Shown here piece after piece: positions 1-10,835 of a stretch of 64,000 nt of DNA. The stretch covers positions 5,363,001 to 5,427,000 of the forward strand of contig NC_037644.1 of assembly GCF_003254395.2 (NCBI RefSeq), in the 5' to 3' direction. The notes beneath the pieces are model-generated. The model was not told the origin of the DNA and did no database searches. It was given only the letters and a program-made list of their open reading frames with translations. Origin of the DNA: Apis mellifera (lineage: Eukaryota > Arthropoda > Insecta > Hymenoptera > Apidae). Position 1 is the stretch's first letter; each line of letters opens with the position of its first letter. Made by a program: the position numbers and the translations under genes.

Positions 1-139
1 ATGGAAATATATGCAAATTTTTTAATTTTTAATTAAAAGAATTCAAATGATTAGAGCAATGTTTATTTTAAAAGAATTTCCATTCTTCGTTGATAAAAAA
101 CAAATCAGAAGATTCTATTAGATAGATCGGAATGCATGA

Positions 140-530
140 AAAAAAAAATTGGCTCATGAATTAGCAACGAAGTGTGTTATTCCATGTATATATTTCCTTG
201 TGAAATCTGTATACAATGCCCATGTCACAGGTGAAACGTGTTCTCGGCTTCATAAGCACACGTTTACGCATCTTATAAGTGTAGTAGATTGGAGAAGTAG
301 GGGAAAAGAGAGAGAAAGAGTCAGGTCAAATGGGCAACTTGTTGCTTTTCGGCTAGGGACGAAAAGCGGCTCGATTATATACGATACAAGAATCTCTGTA
401 TTCTCTTTATATGTGCTAGGCTTGTTTAAATTTGTTGTAGGTATCTTACATTGAAAACTTTTTTCTATGATATTTACGAAATTTTCCCTTGACAAGGATT
501 GCTTATTTAACGACAATTTTTTTGAGATAA
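140..530. other. GC-raised islet, no gene recognised
   Basis: Composition rises here above the AT-rich surroundings, with CpG dinucleotides, a purine tract of GAGAG type near 307-325 and an E-box-like CACAGGTG near 225. Frames stay open on both strands for 88-101 codons, which follows from the lower AT content. Neither translation shows a domain, signal peptide or compositional pattern I recognise. It could be a regulatory element or a non-coding exon. Confidence 0.35.
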
Positions 531-564
531 TCAGTTGTAATACAGTTCATACAGTTCACATACA

Positions 565-902
565 AATTGTTAATATATTCGTAAGATAGTTTAACTTTAA
601 ATTTAGAAATCGAATATATAAAGAATATATAAAGAAATTAATGTATAAAAATGATGGTTGAATATCTTATTTAATAAATTATAATTTAAGTTTGTATTTT
701 TTTAATTAAAGCGAAATTAAAACTGTTTTACTTTATCTCTATTATCTTATTCTATTTTATTCCGTTTCATCTGATATATATTAAATTGTTTATAATTTAA
801 TATATAGATCTCAAATGATATTTTTTTATATCATCTTTTGTGTTTACTTTGGCCTCTAGAATCGATATTTCAAATATATATTATGAATATATTAATTTGT
901 TA
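565..902. mobile_element. Palindromic MITE-like element, copy 1
   Basis: The left arm (TTAATATATTCG near 570, then TTAATAAATTATAATTTAAG near 671) is mirrored by the right arm (TTGTTTATAATTTAATATA near 787, then GGCCTCTAGAATCGA and GAATATATTAAT ending near 897). The whole unit is an imperfect palindrome of about 335 bp, the same design as the other copies in this window. It has no coding capacity. A non-autonomous hairpin transposon is the best explanation. Boundaries are good to about 10 bp, and I could not fix a target-site duplication. Confidence 0.7.
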
Positions 903-1488
903 ATTATTTAAATAATCATTAGATAATTTTCGAAATTCATATAAGTCTTTTCTTTTAAATTATGTGAAATTATTCAAGTATTCGAATATTATTAATTCTA
1001 TATTTTATGTGTAAATTACATATATAGTATAAAGAATATGTATTTCATTCCGTTCAAATAAATAACTTATATAAAAAATTTATTAATTTTAAACATAAAT
1101 TTATTAATCTATTAATTAATTTGTGAATATTTATATTCTTAATATTGCAATTATAAAATTTTTATTTTATTTTGTTTAATATTTTTTTTATAATATTTAT
1201 TCTTATATACTTATTCTTTATATTATTATTATATTTCTAATTATAAATCATATAGTTTATAAAATTTAAACAATGAAAATATAACATATTGTACTTTTCT
1301 TTAAACAAATAATTTCTTTAAATTCACGAAATTTTTTTTATATAATGAATTAAAATATTAATTATAATAAACTATTTATTATTTTATAATATTAAATTAC
1401 TAATTATTTATTAATTATTTTTTATATTTTATAGCAATATATAATCATTTTATTTATTTTTTTCAATAATATAATTTACAATTTTAAC

Positions 1489-1514
1489 TTGATATTTAAT
1501 GAATTAAATATCAA
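1489..1514. repeat. Perfect 11-bp-arm hairpin
   Basis: Arms TTGATATTTAA (1489-1499) and TTAAATATCAA (1504-1514) are exact reverse complements around a 4-nt loop. In DNA this AT-rich, such a hairpin can arise by chance; no function is implied. Confidence 0.8.
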
Positions 1515-2054
1515 ATTAAGAAATTGGTTAAAAAGTTGATTTAAGAATTAAGATTAATAAAATAAAATATATATTTATAATCTTATATAATATATTTATA
1601 TATTTAAATAATATATTTATTTACAATAGAATAATTAATATTGATATTACAAATTACAATTATAATGATAATATAATATTTATTACAAGTTTAATTTATT
1701 ATATCTACTTATTATATTATTATATGTTTAATATCCTGGAATGTATTGTTAATCAACGTATTATGATTCATAAATGAGAATATTTTTTTAAATACAAATT
1801 TATTTTGGTATAAGTTCAATTTGTTGAAATAAACAATAATATTTTCAATATATTATTTTTTGAAATATCGTTAAATTTTAAGTCATCATATTTTTTCATT
1901 ATAAGTCATTAAAATAGAGTATATATCAAAAAATAGGCATACAACACTAATTATAAGTCATTGATGGTTTAATTTATAATCCTATTATATCTTGACTCGT
2001 ACAGTACATTTTTCAATTAACGATAAATAGAAAATCGACAATATACAATTGTGT

Positions 2055-2103
2055 TTTGGTATAAATTTAAACAATTTTTTAAATTTAAAAAATTTATACC
2101 AAA
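2055..2103. repeat. Perfect 13-bp-arm inverted repeat
   Basis: Arms TTTGGTATAAATT (2055-2067) and AATTTATACCAAA (2091-2103) are exact reverse complements, separated by a 23-nt A/T loop. The GG/CC pairs make chance less likely than for a pure A/T hairpin. It may be a tiny foldback remnant. Confidence 0.75.
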
Positions 2104-2484
2104 TAGAGAACAAAAGGGAACAAAAGTACATAAGGGGAAAATTACATCACGTAAATTCCATTTGGCTAATTGCTTGTTTTCACTATACGAATGAATATAC
2201 GCAAATTGAACAGACGTTTTGAAACACTATACAGTCGATATTTAATAGGATGTTAAATAAAATCTAATAAAATTTGATATCCATTAAAATTTAATAATAA
2301 ATACTGGGAAGCAAAATCTCATAAAATTTAATGATCTACAATTATGCCATTTGAGTTTTTTTTATCGTTTTAAACTCTTTGATTTTTTGCTTGAAAAATA
2401 AATACTATGCCATTGAGTAATTTACAAAATTGCGTGCGTAAGTAATACAAAGTGCGCTTACGCTTGTTTGATGCGGGGCGTTAA

Positions 2485-2720
2485 AATGTTAAATCGCTAT
2501 TTTGTGGTTTCATATGTCTTAATTATTGCTCCCTCCAAGTTTCTGTCGACGTTCTTTTTCTCGGAATTGTAACAATAAAGCAATGAGATCGTTGTAAACG
2601 GAGGCTGATTTACCGCGTCTCCATACGGAAGTCCAGCACTGCTGGAAACTTGGATTTAAAGTTTCCGTTGGCAGCGTTTCTTCTCGAGCATCCACTTTGC
2701 CTTAATGTATCTTATCCTTT
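2485..2720. other. GC-raised islet with nested inverted repeats
   Basis: It contains a 15-bp palindrome, TCCAGCA-C-TGCTGGA (2632-2646), and a wider perfect pair, CCAAGTTTC (2535-2543) and GAAACTTGG (2645-2653), 101 bp apart. No long ORF is present. Candidate regulatory element or structured transcript segment. Confidence 0.35.
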
Positions 2721-5700
2721 TAACTTGAGAATATTACTGGGTAGGTGTTTAATAAAATCTTATACGACTATCGAGGTTTTTTCAAGATCTTATATAAATT
2801 CCATATTTTATTAGCATATGAAGTGAATTTGAATGTTCAGTTTTTCATTATAATTTGATCATGAATAAATGCAGAAATTATATATTTGAATGTTCTTTTT
2901 TTTATTTTAAATTAAATTTTATTATTTTATTTTTTTGAAAAGTTATTTAATACTTTTGTATTCATTTATAAAATTTTTTAAGTAATTCTTGAAACCAGAG
3001 TTTAAAAATTAATAATATGGATTGTGATTCTAAAAATAGTTATTTTGAATTTTTATGTAGAATAATTAATATCTATTTCGATTTTTATTTCAATTCCTAT
3101 ATTTTCGATTGTATATAGGTTTCATAACTTTATTATTTTTTCGGTTTTATATTGGTTCTAGAATTGATTTTTAACGAATTGATTTTATAAATCTTTGATT
3201 GATTACATATTATTAGAATTAAAAATTGAAAAAATAAAACAAGTAAATATATATACAAAATTACTACTTTATATAATAAAGTATATATAGATTATTAATA
3301 TTGCAGAATTATCGCTAACGATCTAATTTTTTTAACGGCTCTTAAATATATTTGATTTTTCAATCATGCTATCGAATTAAAAAAAATTAAATTAAAATAA
3401 TATTAATTTTTTAGATAATATAAAATTAATCATTTCGGTTTTGATCATAATAACAAATAGATTGAAAATAGGAATTAAAATTTTATTTATTTTACCATTT
3501 TATCATTTCTTTGAATTTTATATCGATTAATCATTAAGAACTTTCAGAACTTTATCTGAAAAACAATAAACAAATAAGTTTATATGTAACAATTTTAAAC
3601 AATTTTTTATTTTTAGAAACAAATGAAATATTTTAGTAAATAATTTTAGTAATAATATTTATAATGATATCATTTTAAAATATTTTGTACATAAATAATA
3701 TACAAGTACAATAGTACAATAATATATAAGTACAAAAAAGCATACTATGTAAATCAATCATTTTTTGTTTTAGTATAAGTACATTTTCATATATTATTTT
3801 TAGCAGGTATACCATGGTCTGTTTAGAGGAAGAAAAATTCATAATAAATTATTTAAATATACGTATTATTTAATCATAAATTAAATATTTATTATTAAAA
3901 TTTAAGATGCATTTTATGTTCAAGATAATGTTTAAACATTAATAAGAGAAAGATTAATTTTATAATTTATATTCTTGTTACAAAGATTCATTTATACAAA
4001 ATTTTTATATATAACAAAGAAACATTATTAGTATTATTATATTATTATATTTTTTTTTTTTTAGCTAAATTATATTATTTTATTTTTAAAGATATAATGG
4101 AAAATGGATTCTAGATAAAGATGAAAATTTTCTTTTTCAATTTCAATGATTTTAAAAATGTAAAAATCAATATTTTGAATAATTTTTTTCTATATATGTA
4201 ATTAGTGATCGGTCTTCGAGATATTTAAGAAAAAAGATTACTATTAGAATTTTGTCTATATATGCATCTGTGACATGATACATATGTGTTAATATTCAAC
4301 GTGTGTTAATATTACCTATCTTAATTACGTGTTAATATAAATATATCGTGACAACAATACGTAATATATATAAAATGTAAACAGTTCAAAAACTTTCCTC
4401 ATAAATTGTAATAAATTTATGGAATATCTAAATATTTCTAAATTACAATGACCGAAGTTACGACAATAGCAATATCAATATTTATTGTTAGTATCTAATA
4501 TTGTAATATTGATTATTGTAATTTTGGTTGTTTAAAATTTTATATTTTATTTTTATAATCCGTAGATTCGAAGAGTAGATAAATGTAATGATATTATTAT
4601 TACTCGTTATATATTTTAGATATTAATTGCTATGATATTATATATCATTATAAATATATATTTATATATATATAAATATATCATTATAAATATTTATATA
4701 AATAATTGATAAGGGACAAGTTAATGCTATCACGCATATGTATGTATAGAAATTCTATGTAATAATTATTATCATGTAATAATAATAATAATCTTTTTTT
4801 GGAAATATTTCGAAAAAATTAAGACCAATTGTTACATATATATATATATATATATTTATTTATTTATTTATTATTCTTATTATTCTTATATATATATAAG
4901 AAAAAATTATTCAAAATGTTTTACAACATATTTCAAAATTATCGAGGAAAAGAATAAGCTTTTTTGCAACTTTAACTCTATACTTCACTTTTCATATAAT
5001 TCTCACTTTAAAGTCTTCAGCTCCGACTTCATGGTCGTACTTCAAGCCAATTAAAAGACTGCTGTAATAATATTGACATTGCTTTAGAAGTAAAGCTTGT
5101 AATGTTCGGCAAACGTAACTTCACACTTATTATATTAGATCGGAATTTAAATATTACGAGGAATAAAAATGCGCGATACGATCACTGAATTAAATTAAAT
5201 ATTTAATATGAAATGAATTTGTCATTCTTTCTTCGATCTTTAATTATATAAAATTTATTATATAGAATTTTATTATATATGGAAATTGATTTTTTCTTCT
5301 CAAATTGTTGCATTTTCTTCTCTCTTTAATTTTCAAGATATTTATAAAAAATTCTTACTATTATTATATTGAATTTCACTTATACATATATAACTATGTA
5401 TATTATTATATGATCGATATTTACTTATTATCTTTATAAACATATCGTATAAAATGATGTCCAAAAAATAAAACGATCAAAAAACTTCCATATAGATCTC
5501 AAACGTTTCAATTTTAATTTATACTATCTATTTCTTATACAAATTTGCAGAATGCGAAAATGAAATATAAAAAAGTTTTTTAAATAATTGAAATTATATA
5601 TGATGTTTATATTGTTATTATTTTACATTTCTCAAATCCAGAACTTATGAAGATATTATGAATGGTATTAACTCATCTATTATATATATATAAATGTAAA

Positions 5701-6399
5701 TTATATGCTGCTGCATATAGGCAAAATTTGTAGATAATAGATTTTTGCGATAATCTTGGAAATTAAAAGAATTCGATATTTTTGTGAGAAAAATAAAAAG
5801 TTCTTCAAAATATTTCTACAACATAAATATTTCATAACATTTAAAAATCATTGTAATTAATGTAGATAGAGAAATAGTAAGAAAATAGTTACTCTATAAA
5901 TTTACCAAAGTTTCTAATTATTAAACTTAATTAAACTAATCTCAAGGTTAGTTTTCGATGAACTTGAAAATTAATTTTTCTTATTTGTTTGTTTTTTTAA
6001 ATCTTAAATTTAAAAAAAAATGATAAAAAATTAATATATTCAGTTTAATATACAAAATAAAATTAAAAATTATCGTATTAGTTCGAATATTTATATTATT
6101 ATGAAATATTAATTACATTACATCACTGTTTCAATAAAAATAGAATATCTCTTTACATTACACAAATTTAATCTTTAAATTGTTAAGAACAATAAAAAAT
6201 ATTTTATTTATTTATTCATAATTTTTTTATATGATACATTTTTCATATAAAATTAACAAAAATCTAGGAATTTTTTTTAGAATATTTTAATAAAAATTTT
6301 AAAATGCCGAATTTCTTTTTCATTTATTCAAAGAAAAAAAAGGTTGGTAAAACAAAACGTTCATTATGAGAATACATCCCTTATTTTCTATTTTTACAC
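2721..6399. other. AT-rich desert
   Basis: About 3.7 kb of low-complexity A/T sequence with scattered homopolymers. It includes a TA run (4836-4855) followed by TTTA/TTAT repeats. A slightly richer stretch at about 4970-5170 carries no motif or frame I can assign. No gene seen. Confidence 0.6.
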
Positions 6400-6860
6400 G
6401 ATCAAGCTATCAACACCTCCTGGTAAATCGATTCGGAATCTTTACTCCTTGACGAGTTCTAAGGTTCTCCGCCAGTAGAAAAGGTCATCCACGGGAAGGA
6501 ACATCAGCGTTAATGCAAAGTAACAAGGCTTTGTAGCGAGCTGCTGCCTTATGGCATTTGTTGGCAAAAGCGAGAAGCGAAGAATCGTGGCCAACTGGGC
6601 TTGATCCAAGTGCGTCCTCCCGCGAGGGGTAAGAAAACTCATGAGAAAATTACCGTACGATTACATCCCCTCGCAAGTACCCTCGATGCTAAAGGGAAAG
6701 TGGCGCACTTGGGGGAGTAAACTCGAGAGTGTTGCCGGCTTGTCGTGCTATTTTTTTTCGCGTTGTAAATTGAAAAATGAAAGACGATCGCTCCTAACTG
6801 GCAATGTTCCCGAAGCATTCATCCAGCATTCCCACGATTCTTGATCCTCACCCACGAGAA
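6400..6860. other. GC-raised islet
   Basis: CpG-containing islet. Two head-to-head open frames (minus 6442-6642, plus 6641-6844) meet at 6641, but neither translation resembles a known family and both are short. Treat as a candidate cis-regulatory block; an exon is not excluded. Confidence 0.35.
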
Positions 6861-7140
6861 CTATCGTTTCTTGCTATTCTTTGAATCTTCTCTTTTTAAT
6901 ACCTGTGTTCGAGAAAATATTACTTCGTAAGTGTCCGGTTTTTTGGATTCTTGGCATGTTACTGACTAATTCTTGTGCGTGATCAGGATTATCATCTCGA
7001 ATAGTAATAAATTTTAAAACTTCTAACTTTTGAGTCATGATTTATATCGCGATACAATTCAACAAGTGTGATAATTGTAGTAAAAAATGCTGCTATTTTA
7101 TAACAATCTATCATTTGAAAATTTGCAAGTCAGGATGTTT

Positions 7141-7790
7141 GAAAATTAATAAATAATTTAAATAATTTAAGAGTGATTTTAGAGATTGAAATAAATATAA
7201 AAATTAATATGCAGAGATATTTATTAAGGTTTTTTATTTTTCAAGTTATGAATAATTTAATTTTGCATTAAATAAAAAGGGATTTTAAAAATGAAAATAA
7301 AAGTGACTTTTAACATATTTGTGAGCTAGTTTTGAAGAGTTGATTCTAATGATCAAAACAAATACAAAGTTGGTATATAAATATCGGTTAAGACTTATTT
7401 AAGTTACGAGCAATTGAAATTCGCATTAGTGAAACGAAAATAGAATGAAATAGCTCTGTCTTTATTGATATATCATCATATTCTGTTCTCATTATCTAAT
7501 GCGAACTTAGATTGTTTATAACTTAATAAATAAGTCTTAACCGACAATTTTATATGTTAATTTGTGTGTTTGTTTTGATCTGTAGAATCGAATTTTTAAA
7601 GATGTACGAATATATTAACGTTTTGTGTATTCTTTATTGTTGTCTTGATTGATATTGTTCTCTTCATGGCAATATAAAATTAAGTTATTTATGACTTCAA
7701 AAATAAACTTCAACTGAAATTTTTGCATAACTTTCATGTTTATTTCAACATTTAGAATCATCTTTTAAATTTTCTATCTACTTTAGTTGG
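7141..7790. mobile_element. Palindromic MITE-like element, copy 2, split by a nested copy
   Basis: The left arm (about 7141-7304) includes GAGATTGAAATAAATATAA, then CAAGTTATGAATAATTTAA, then TTTTGCATTAAATAAA. The matching right arm resumes after the inserted copy at about 7640-7790, with AAAATTAAGTTATTTATGAC followed by GTTTATTTCAACATTTAGAA. The two halves pair as one palindrome once the intervening element is removed. This is therefore an older copy interrupted by a younger one. Confidence 0.65.
7305..7635. mobile_element. Palindromic MITE-like element, copy 3, nested in copy 2
   Basis: Near-complete palindrome of about 330 bp. Left-arm landmarks are GATTCTAATGATCAAAAC and ACTTATTTAAGTTACGAGC. 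Right-arm landmarks are TTATAACTTAATAAATAAG, TTTGATCTGTAGAATCGAA and GAATATATTAACG. It is the best-preserved copy in the window. Its flanks belong to another copy of the same family, which shows nested transposition. Confidence 0.75.
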
Positions 7791-9332
7791 ATACTCTAAA
7801 CACACATACACACACTATATATATATTATATAATTTTTAACAAACTAGTTTTTTCAAATTACGTATATAAATTATAGAAAAAAATGTGAATGCCTATGAA
7901 ATAATATATTGAATAAATTTATATTAAAAATATTTAATATAATAAAAATTGTAATACTTTTTTTATAAATAAATATTTCTAAAATTATATTCTATAGAAA
8001 ATTTTATTTTTATGGAATTTTATTTTTATAGAAAAACAACATATATCCATACTTTCTTAATAAAAATGTAATTTACATATAAGAATATTTCATTTCGAAA
8101 TTTGAGCTTTCTTGCTCTAATTATTCCAATTGCATTTCACGTAACTTTCCTTAAACCATTGCTTATAATTATAGCAATTTATTCATGTTTCATCATTCTG
8201 TTTTCATCATATATTATAAATTATAATTTTTTTTGCATCTATATATACATATACGTACATTAATTTTTTTATTTTATTATTTATTGCTATTATTTTTTTT
8301 CATTATAAAATTGATCAATTTTTCAAATTATTTTAATTCATAAATAATAATATAATTATTATGATACAACTATTTTATTTTTATGGATTAAATAAATTAA
8401 TTATTTTATATAAAGAGATCATGCAGTATTATAAATTGATATATAGAAGTCATATGAAAACCATTTTAATCTTTCAAATAAAATAATATAATTTTTATTA
8501 CATTAATCGGCGTATTATTATTTACAAAAAATTTATTATCTATCAATCTATTATCTATTATCTATAATCTATTATAATCTATTAATATTATTTATGTTGA
8601 AAAATTTTTTACTTAAATATTATAACTTGAAGTTTTTAACACTTATCGTATGAAAAGATAAGAACAACAGTAAAATAGAAATTGACCTTCATATGAGTTA
8701 TGCATCAATCCATAGAAACACTATTAATAGCATAATCTATCTATTTATACTAAACAATTTTTATCTGAAACATTTTTTCGTATTCTTCATTTGAGATATT
8801 TGAATGGTTAAGATAAACTGAAGGACATACGTTATACATAGCCACAATAGTAGCACAACCAACCATTGTTGTTCTTAATAGATTTAATTCTATTAATAAC
8901 TATTTAGATTAGAAAACAACAAATTTAAATGAAAGAAAAAATTCAACAATTAATAATTTTAATAATTATGTAATGATTTTGAATTTGATTTATTCAATAT
9001 TATGTAATTAAAAATAAAAGATTTAAAAATATGAAAAATCATAATATTATTTATAGTGTAAATTTTAATGTTCAATGTGATATCATCCATGCTAAGAAAA
9101 AATCGAATTTTTTTTCTCGATAAATAACAGTTGAAATATTTCGAGTGAAAATGACAAAAAATACCTTAAGAAGTGAAAAAAAAAAATATCATGACAAAAA
9201 CGTTAAAAATTCGTAATTATGGAAATAACTTTTGTATGAACAAACGCATAAAGCAGCCATGTACTTCATACTGCTGTGAATCTGTTGCTGCGAAATATAA
9301 CGCAAGTAGAACGTTGGCCTTAATGGAAGCCT
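7791..9332. other. AT-rich spacer
   Basis: Mainly low-complexity A/T with a CA/TA-rich patch near 7797-7830. A 38-codon minus-strand frame at 8750-8866 begins in a favourable ACAACAATGG context but matches nothing I know. At 9090-9330 composition rises slightly next to the transposase remnant; that part may be the decayed tail of the same element. Confidence 0.45.
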
Positions 9333-9440
9333 TAAGTCTGATGATTGTGGCGGCCAATCTATAATACTAAATCCTTTGTCTTGAAGCCATGCTCTTGTAC
9401 CATATATATCTATTTTAGATCGTTATCATATGTTGGAAAA
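9333..9440 (-). pseudogene. Tc1/mariner-superfamily transposase remnant
   Basis: On the minus strand, 9395-9333 reads in one frame as RAWLQDKGFSIIDWPPQSSDL minus nothing between, spelled here in two parts: RAWLQDKGFS and IIDWPPQSSDL. This is the conserved block before the third catalytic acidic residue in Tc1-like transposases, usually followed by NPIE. Just upstream (complement of 9413-9439) lie codons for a D-N-D-like motif, the second catalytic region. It is 29 nt from the Trp codon where intact members have about 30, so it is out of frame by one base. Similarity ends after SSDL, so the last catalytic residue is missing. Stops and frameshifts make this a dead fragment. No terminal inverted repeats could be fixed. 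Confidence 0.75.
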
Positions 9441-9840
9441 TAATTTAATAGTCTTCTATATTTCTTATATATTGAAAGAAATATTTCAAATGTTGATATA
9501 GTAGTCTTTTTCTTATCATTTTTTCATCATCTAATTTGATAAATTAATTTTATAATATATAAAGTATTTATGCACTTCTATATGACTTCTACTAATTTTA
9601 ATTTTGATCAACAAATCATGAAATTTTCTTTGTTTTTTCCATATCCATTGTTTTCTATCCAATTCAAATCTCTTAATTTCATTAGATAAACTTTTGTCTA
9701 ATCTTGTATGTATAATGAAGTTTGCTACTGATGCACTACTTTGCAAATCGTAACATCATCTGTGTTTTTTTATTAAGGAAAGTTTAACTTCCTTGTTTCC
9801 TTTCTTTTTCCTCTCCCTGCTCAATATTGACTATGTATAA
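9441..9840. other. AT-rich flank of the Tc1-like remnant
   Basis: A minus-strand frame (9531-9746) lies upstream of the transposase fragment on the same strand, where the transposase N-terminal part would be expected. Its translation, rich in Lys, Ile and Ser, does not show the first catalytic FSDE-like motif. It may be eroded element sequence or unrelated DNA. Confidence 0.35.
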
Positions 9841-10132
9841 AATGTTAATATATTTTAGATTTAAAAATTTTAGGCCCGTAACAAACAAAAGTTATATAAA
9901 TGTCAATTAACGCTTATTTGTGAAATTATAATTATAATTTAAGTTCGCATTAAATAAAGTGAGATGGGAACAAAATGCGATGGTGTAATAAAGACAAAGC
10001 GACCTCATTCTATTTTTGTTTCGCTTTGTTTTAACATGATATTATAAATGAGTCTTTTAATTGACATTTTTGTATACCAACTTTTTTTTTTTGTTTTTGC
10101 TTTTCAGAATCAACCCTCCAACGAATATATAT
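9841..10132. mobile_element. Palindromic MITE-like element, copy 4
   Basis: The left arm begins AATGTTAATATATTTTAGAT, and TTAAGTTCGCATTAAATAAA follows. The right arm holds TATAAATGAGTCTTTTAATT and TTTTCAGAATCAACC, ending near ACGAATATATA. The centre (AAGTGAGATGGGA ... CCTCATTCTA) is a further mirrored part. About 290 bp; no coding capacity. Confidence 0.7.
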
Positions 10133-10399
10133 GGATATATACCCATATCAAGGGAAATATAATAATCAAATAGCTTTGAATAGATATCAAATGTTCTAAT
10201 AAAATTGTATTTTAGAGACATGAAATAACAAAACATGAAATAACATTTACCATTTGATTAATTTCGTGAATCATTATAAATGGTTTATTTTTCATCTTTT
10301 AAATTCAATTTTTTATTAGATTTAAAAATGATAATTAAAAAAGAAATACTGGGATAAAATTAGAGATTGATCATTAGATAAGTATTAATTTAACATAAA

Positions 10400-10436
10400 T
10401 AATTAATTTTTACATTTTTTTCTGTTACAGGTGAGT
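10400..10436 (+). other. Recursive (ratchet) splice site
   Basis: A U-rich tract (10407-10427) ends in TTACAG, and the next bases are GTGAGT, a consensus donor. An acceptor fused to a donor (pyrimidine tract, NCAG, then GTRAGT) is the hallmark of recursive splice sites in very long insect introns, first described in Drosophila Ubx. The junction would be 10430|10431. It implies a plus-strand intron spanning this point. It is a single-sequence prediction. Confidence 0.5.
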
Positions 10437-10517
10437 CTGGTTTTTCATTATCATCGACGAATAGATCATAAATCTAACTAATTAAATTATATTTACTCTT
10501 TAAAAAGATAAAATTAG
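10431..10517 (+). other. Putative RS-exon between ratchet acceptor and downstream donor
   Basis: Eighty-seven nt after the ratchet acceptor lies TTAG followed by GTAAGT (10518-10523), a full-consensus donor. Recursive sites are often recognised by exon definition through such a downstream donor, with the exon skipped when the reconstituted GTGAGT donor is used. The segment holds an in-frame stop when read from its first base, so inclusion would probably be non-productive. Confidence 0.4.
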
Positions 10518-10589
10518 GTAAGTTACAATTATCTATAATTAAATAAGTATTTAAGATGAATCTTTTTTGTTTGCAAAGTTCTCGTAAAA

Positions 10590-10835
10590 AGGTAGAAATT
10601 ACGGTGAAATAGTCGAGACAGTAACAAATGAAGTAAAGTTAGCATCGTGATCTGCTTAGTTGATAAGCCAGAACGACTAGTAATTGCGTTCTTCAATTTA
10701 ACGATCGTCTGCTACTTGGATAAAAATCACACGCGCGTTGTTACAGGTTGCAACACAGACGTGGTTAAGCTGTTAATGGCGTTTCATTAAGTATTTAGCA
10801 TACTAATAGGCTCCTCCTAAAAACACGTGATAAAA
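10590..10835. other. GC-raised islet
   Basis: Short CpG-containing islet about 70 nt past the candidate RS-exon. It ends with a perfect CACGTG E-box (10824-10829). No ORF. A candidate intronic enhancer if the ratchet-site interpretation is correct. Confidence 0.35.

Larger units (their letters stand above)
903..2480. other. AT-rich spacer
   Basis: Almost pure A/T with short palindromes and no gene. Three loose copies of a TATAAGTCATT-like word occur near 1875-1970. Two perfect hairpins inside it are listed separately. Confidence 0.6.

Noticed and set aside
149..454. 101-codon frame near the left edge
   Set aside because: Begins at a non-ATG codon, has no family resemblance, and a minus frame overlaps it.
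3785..3812. TTTTTAGCAG followed by GTATAC as a second ratchet site
   Set aside because: An upstream AG lies only 3 nt before the acceptor, and the donor is weak.
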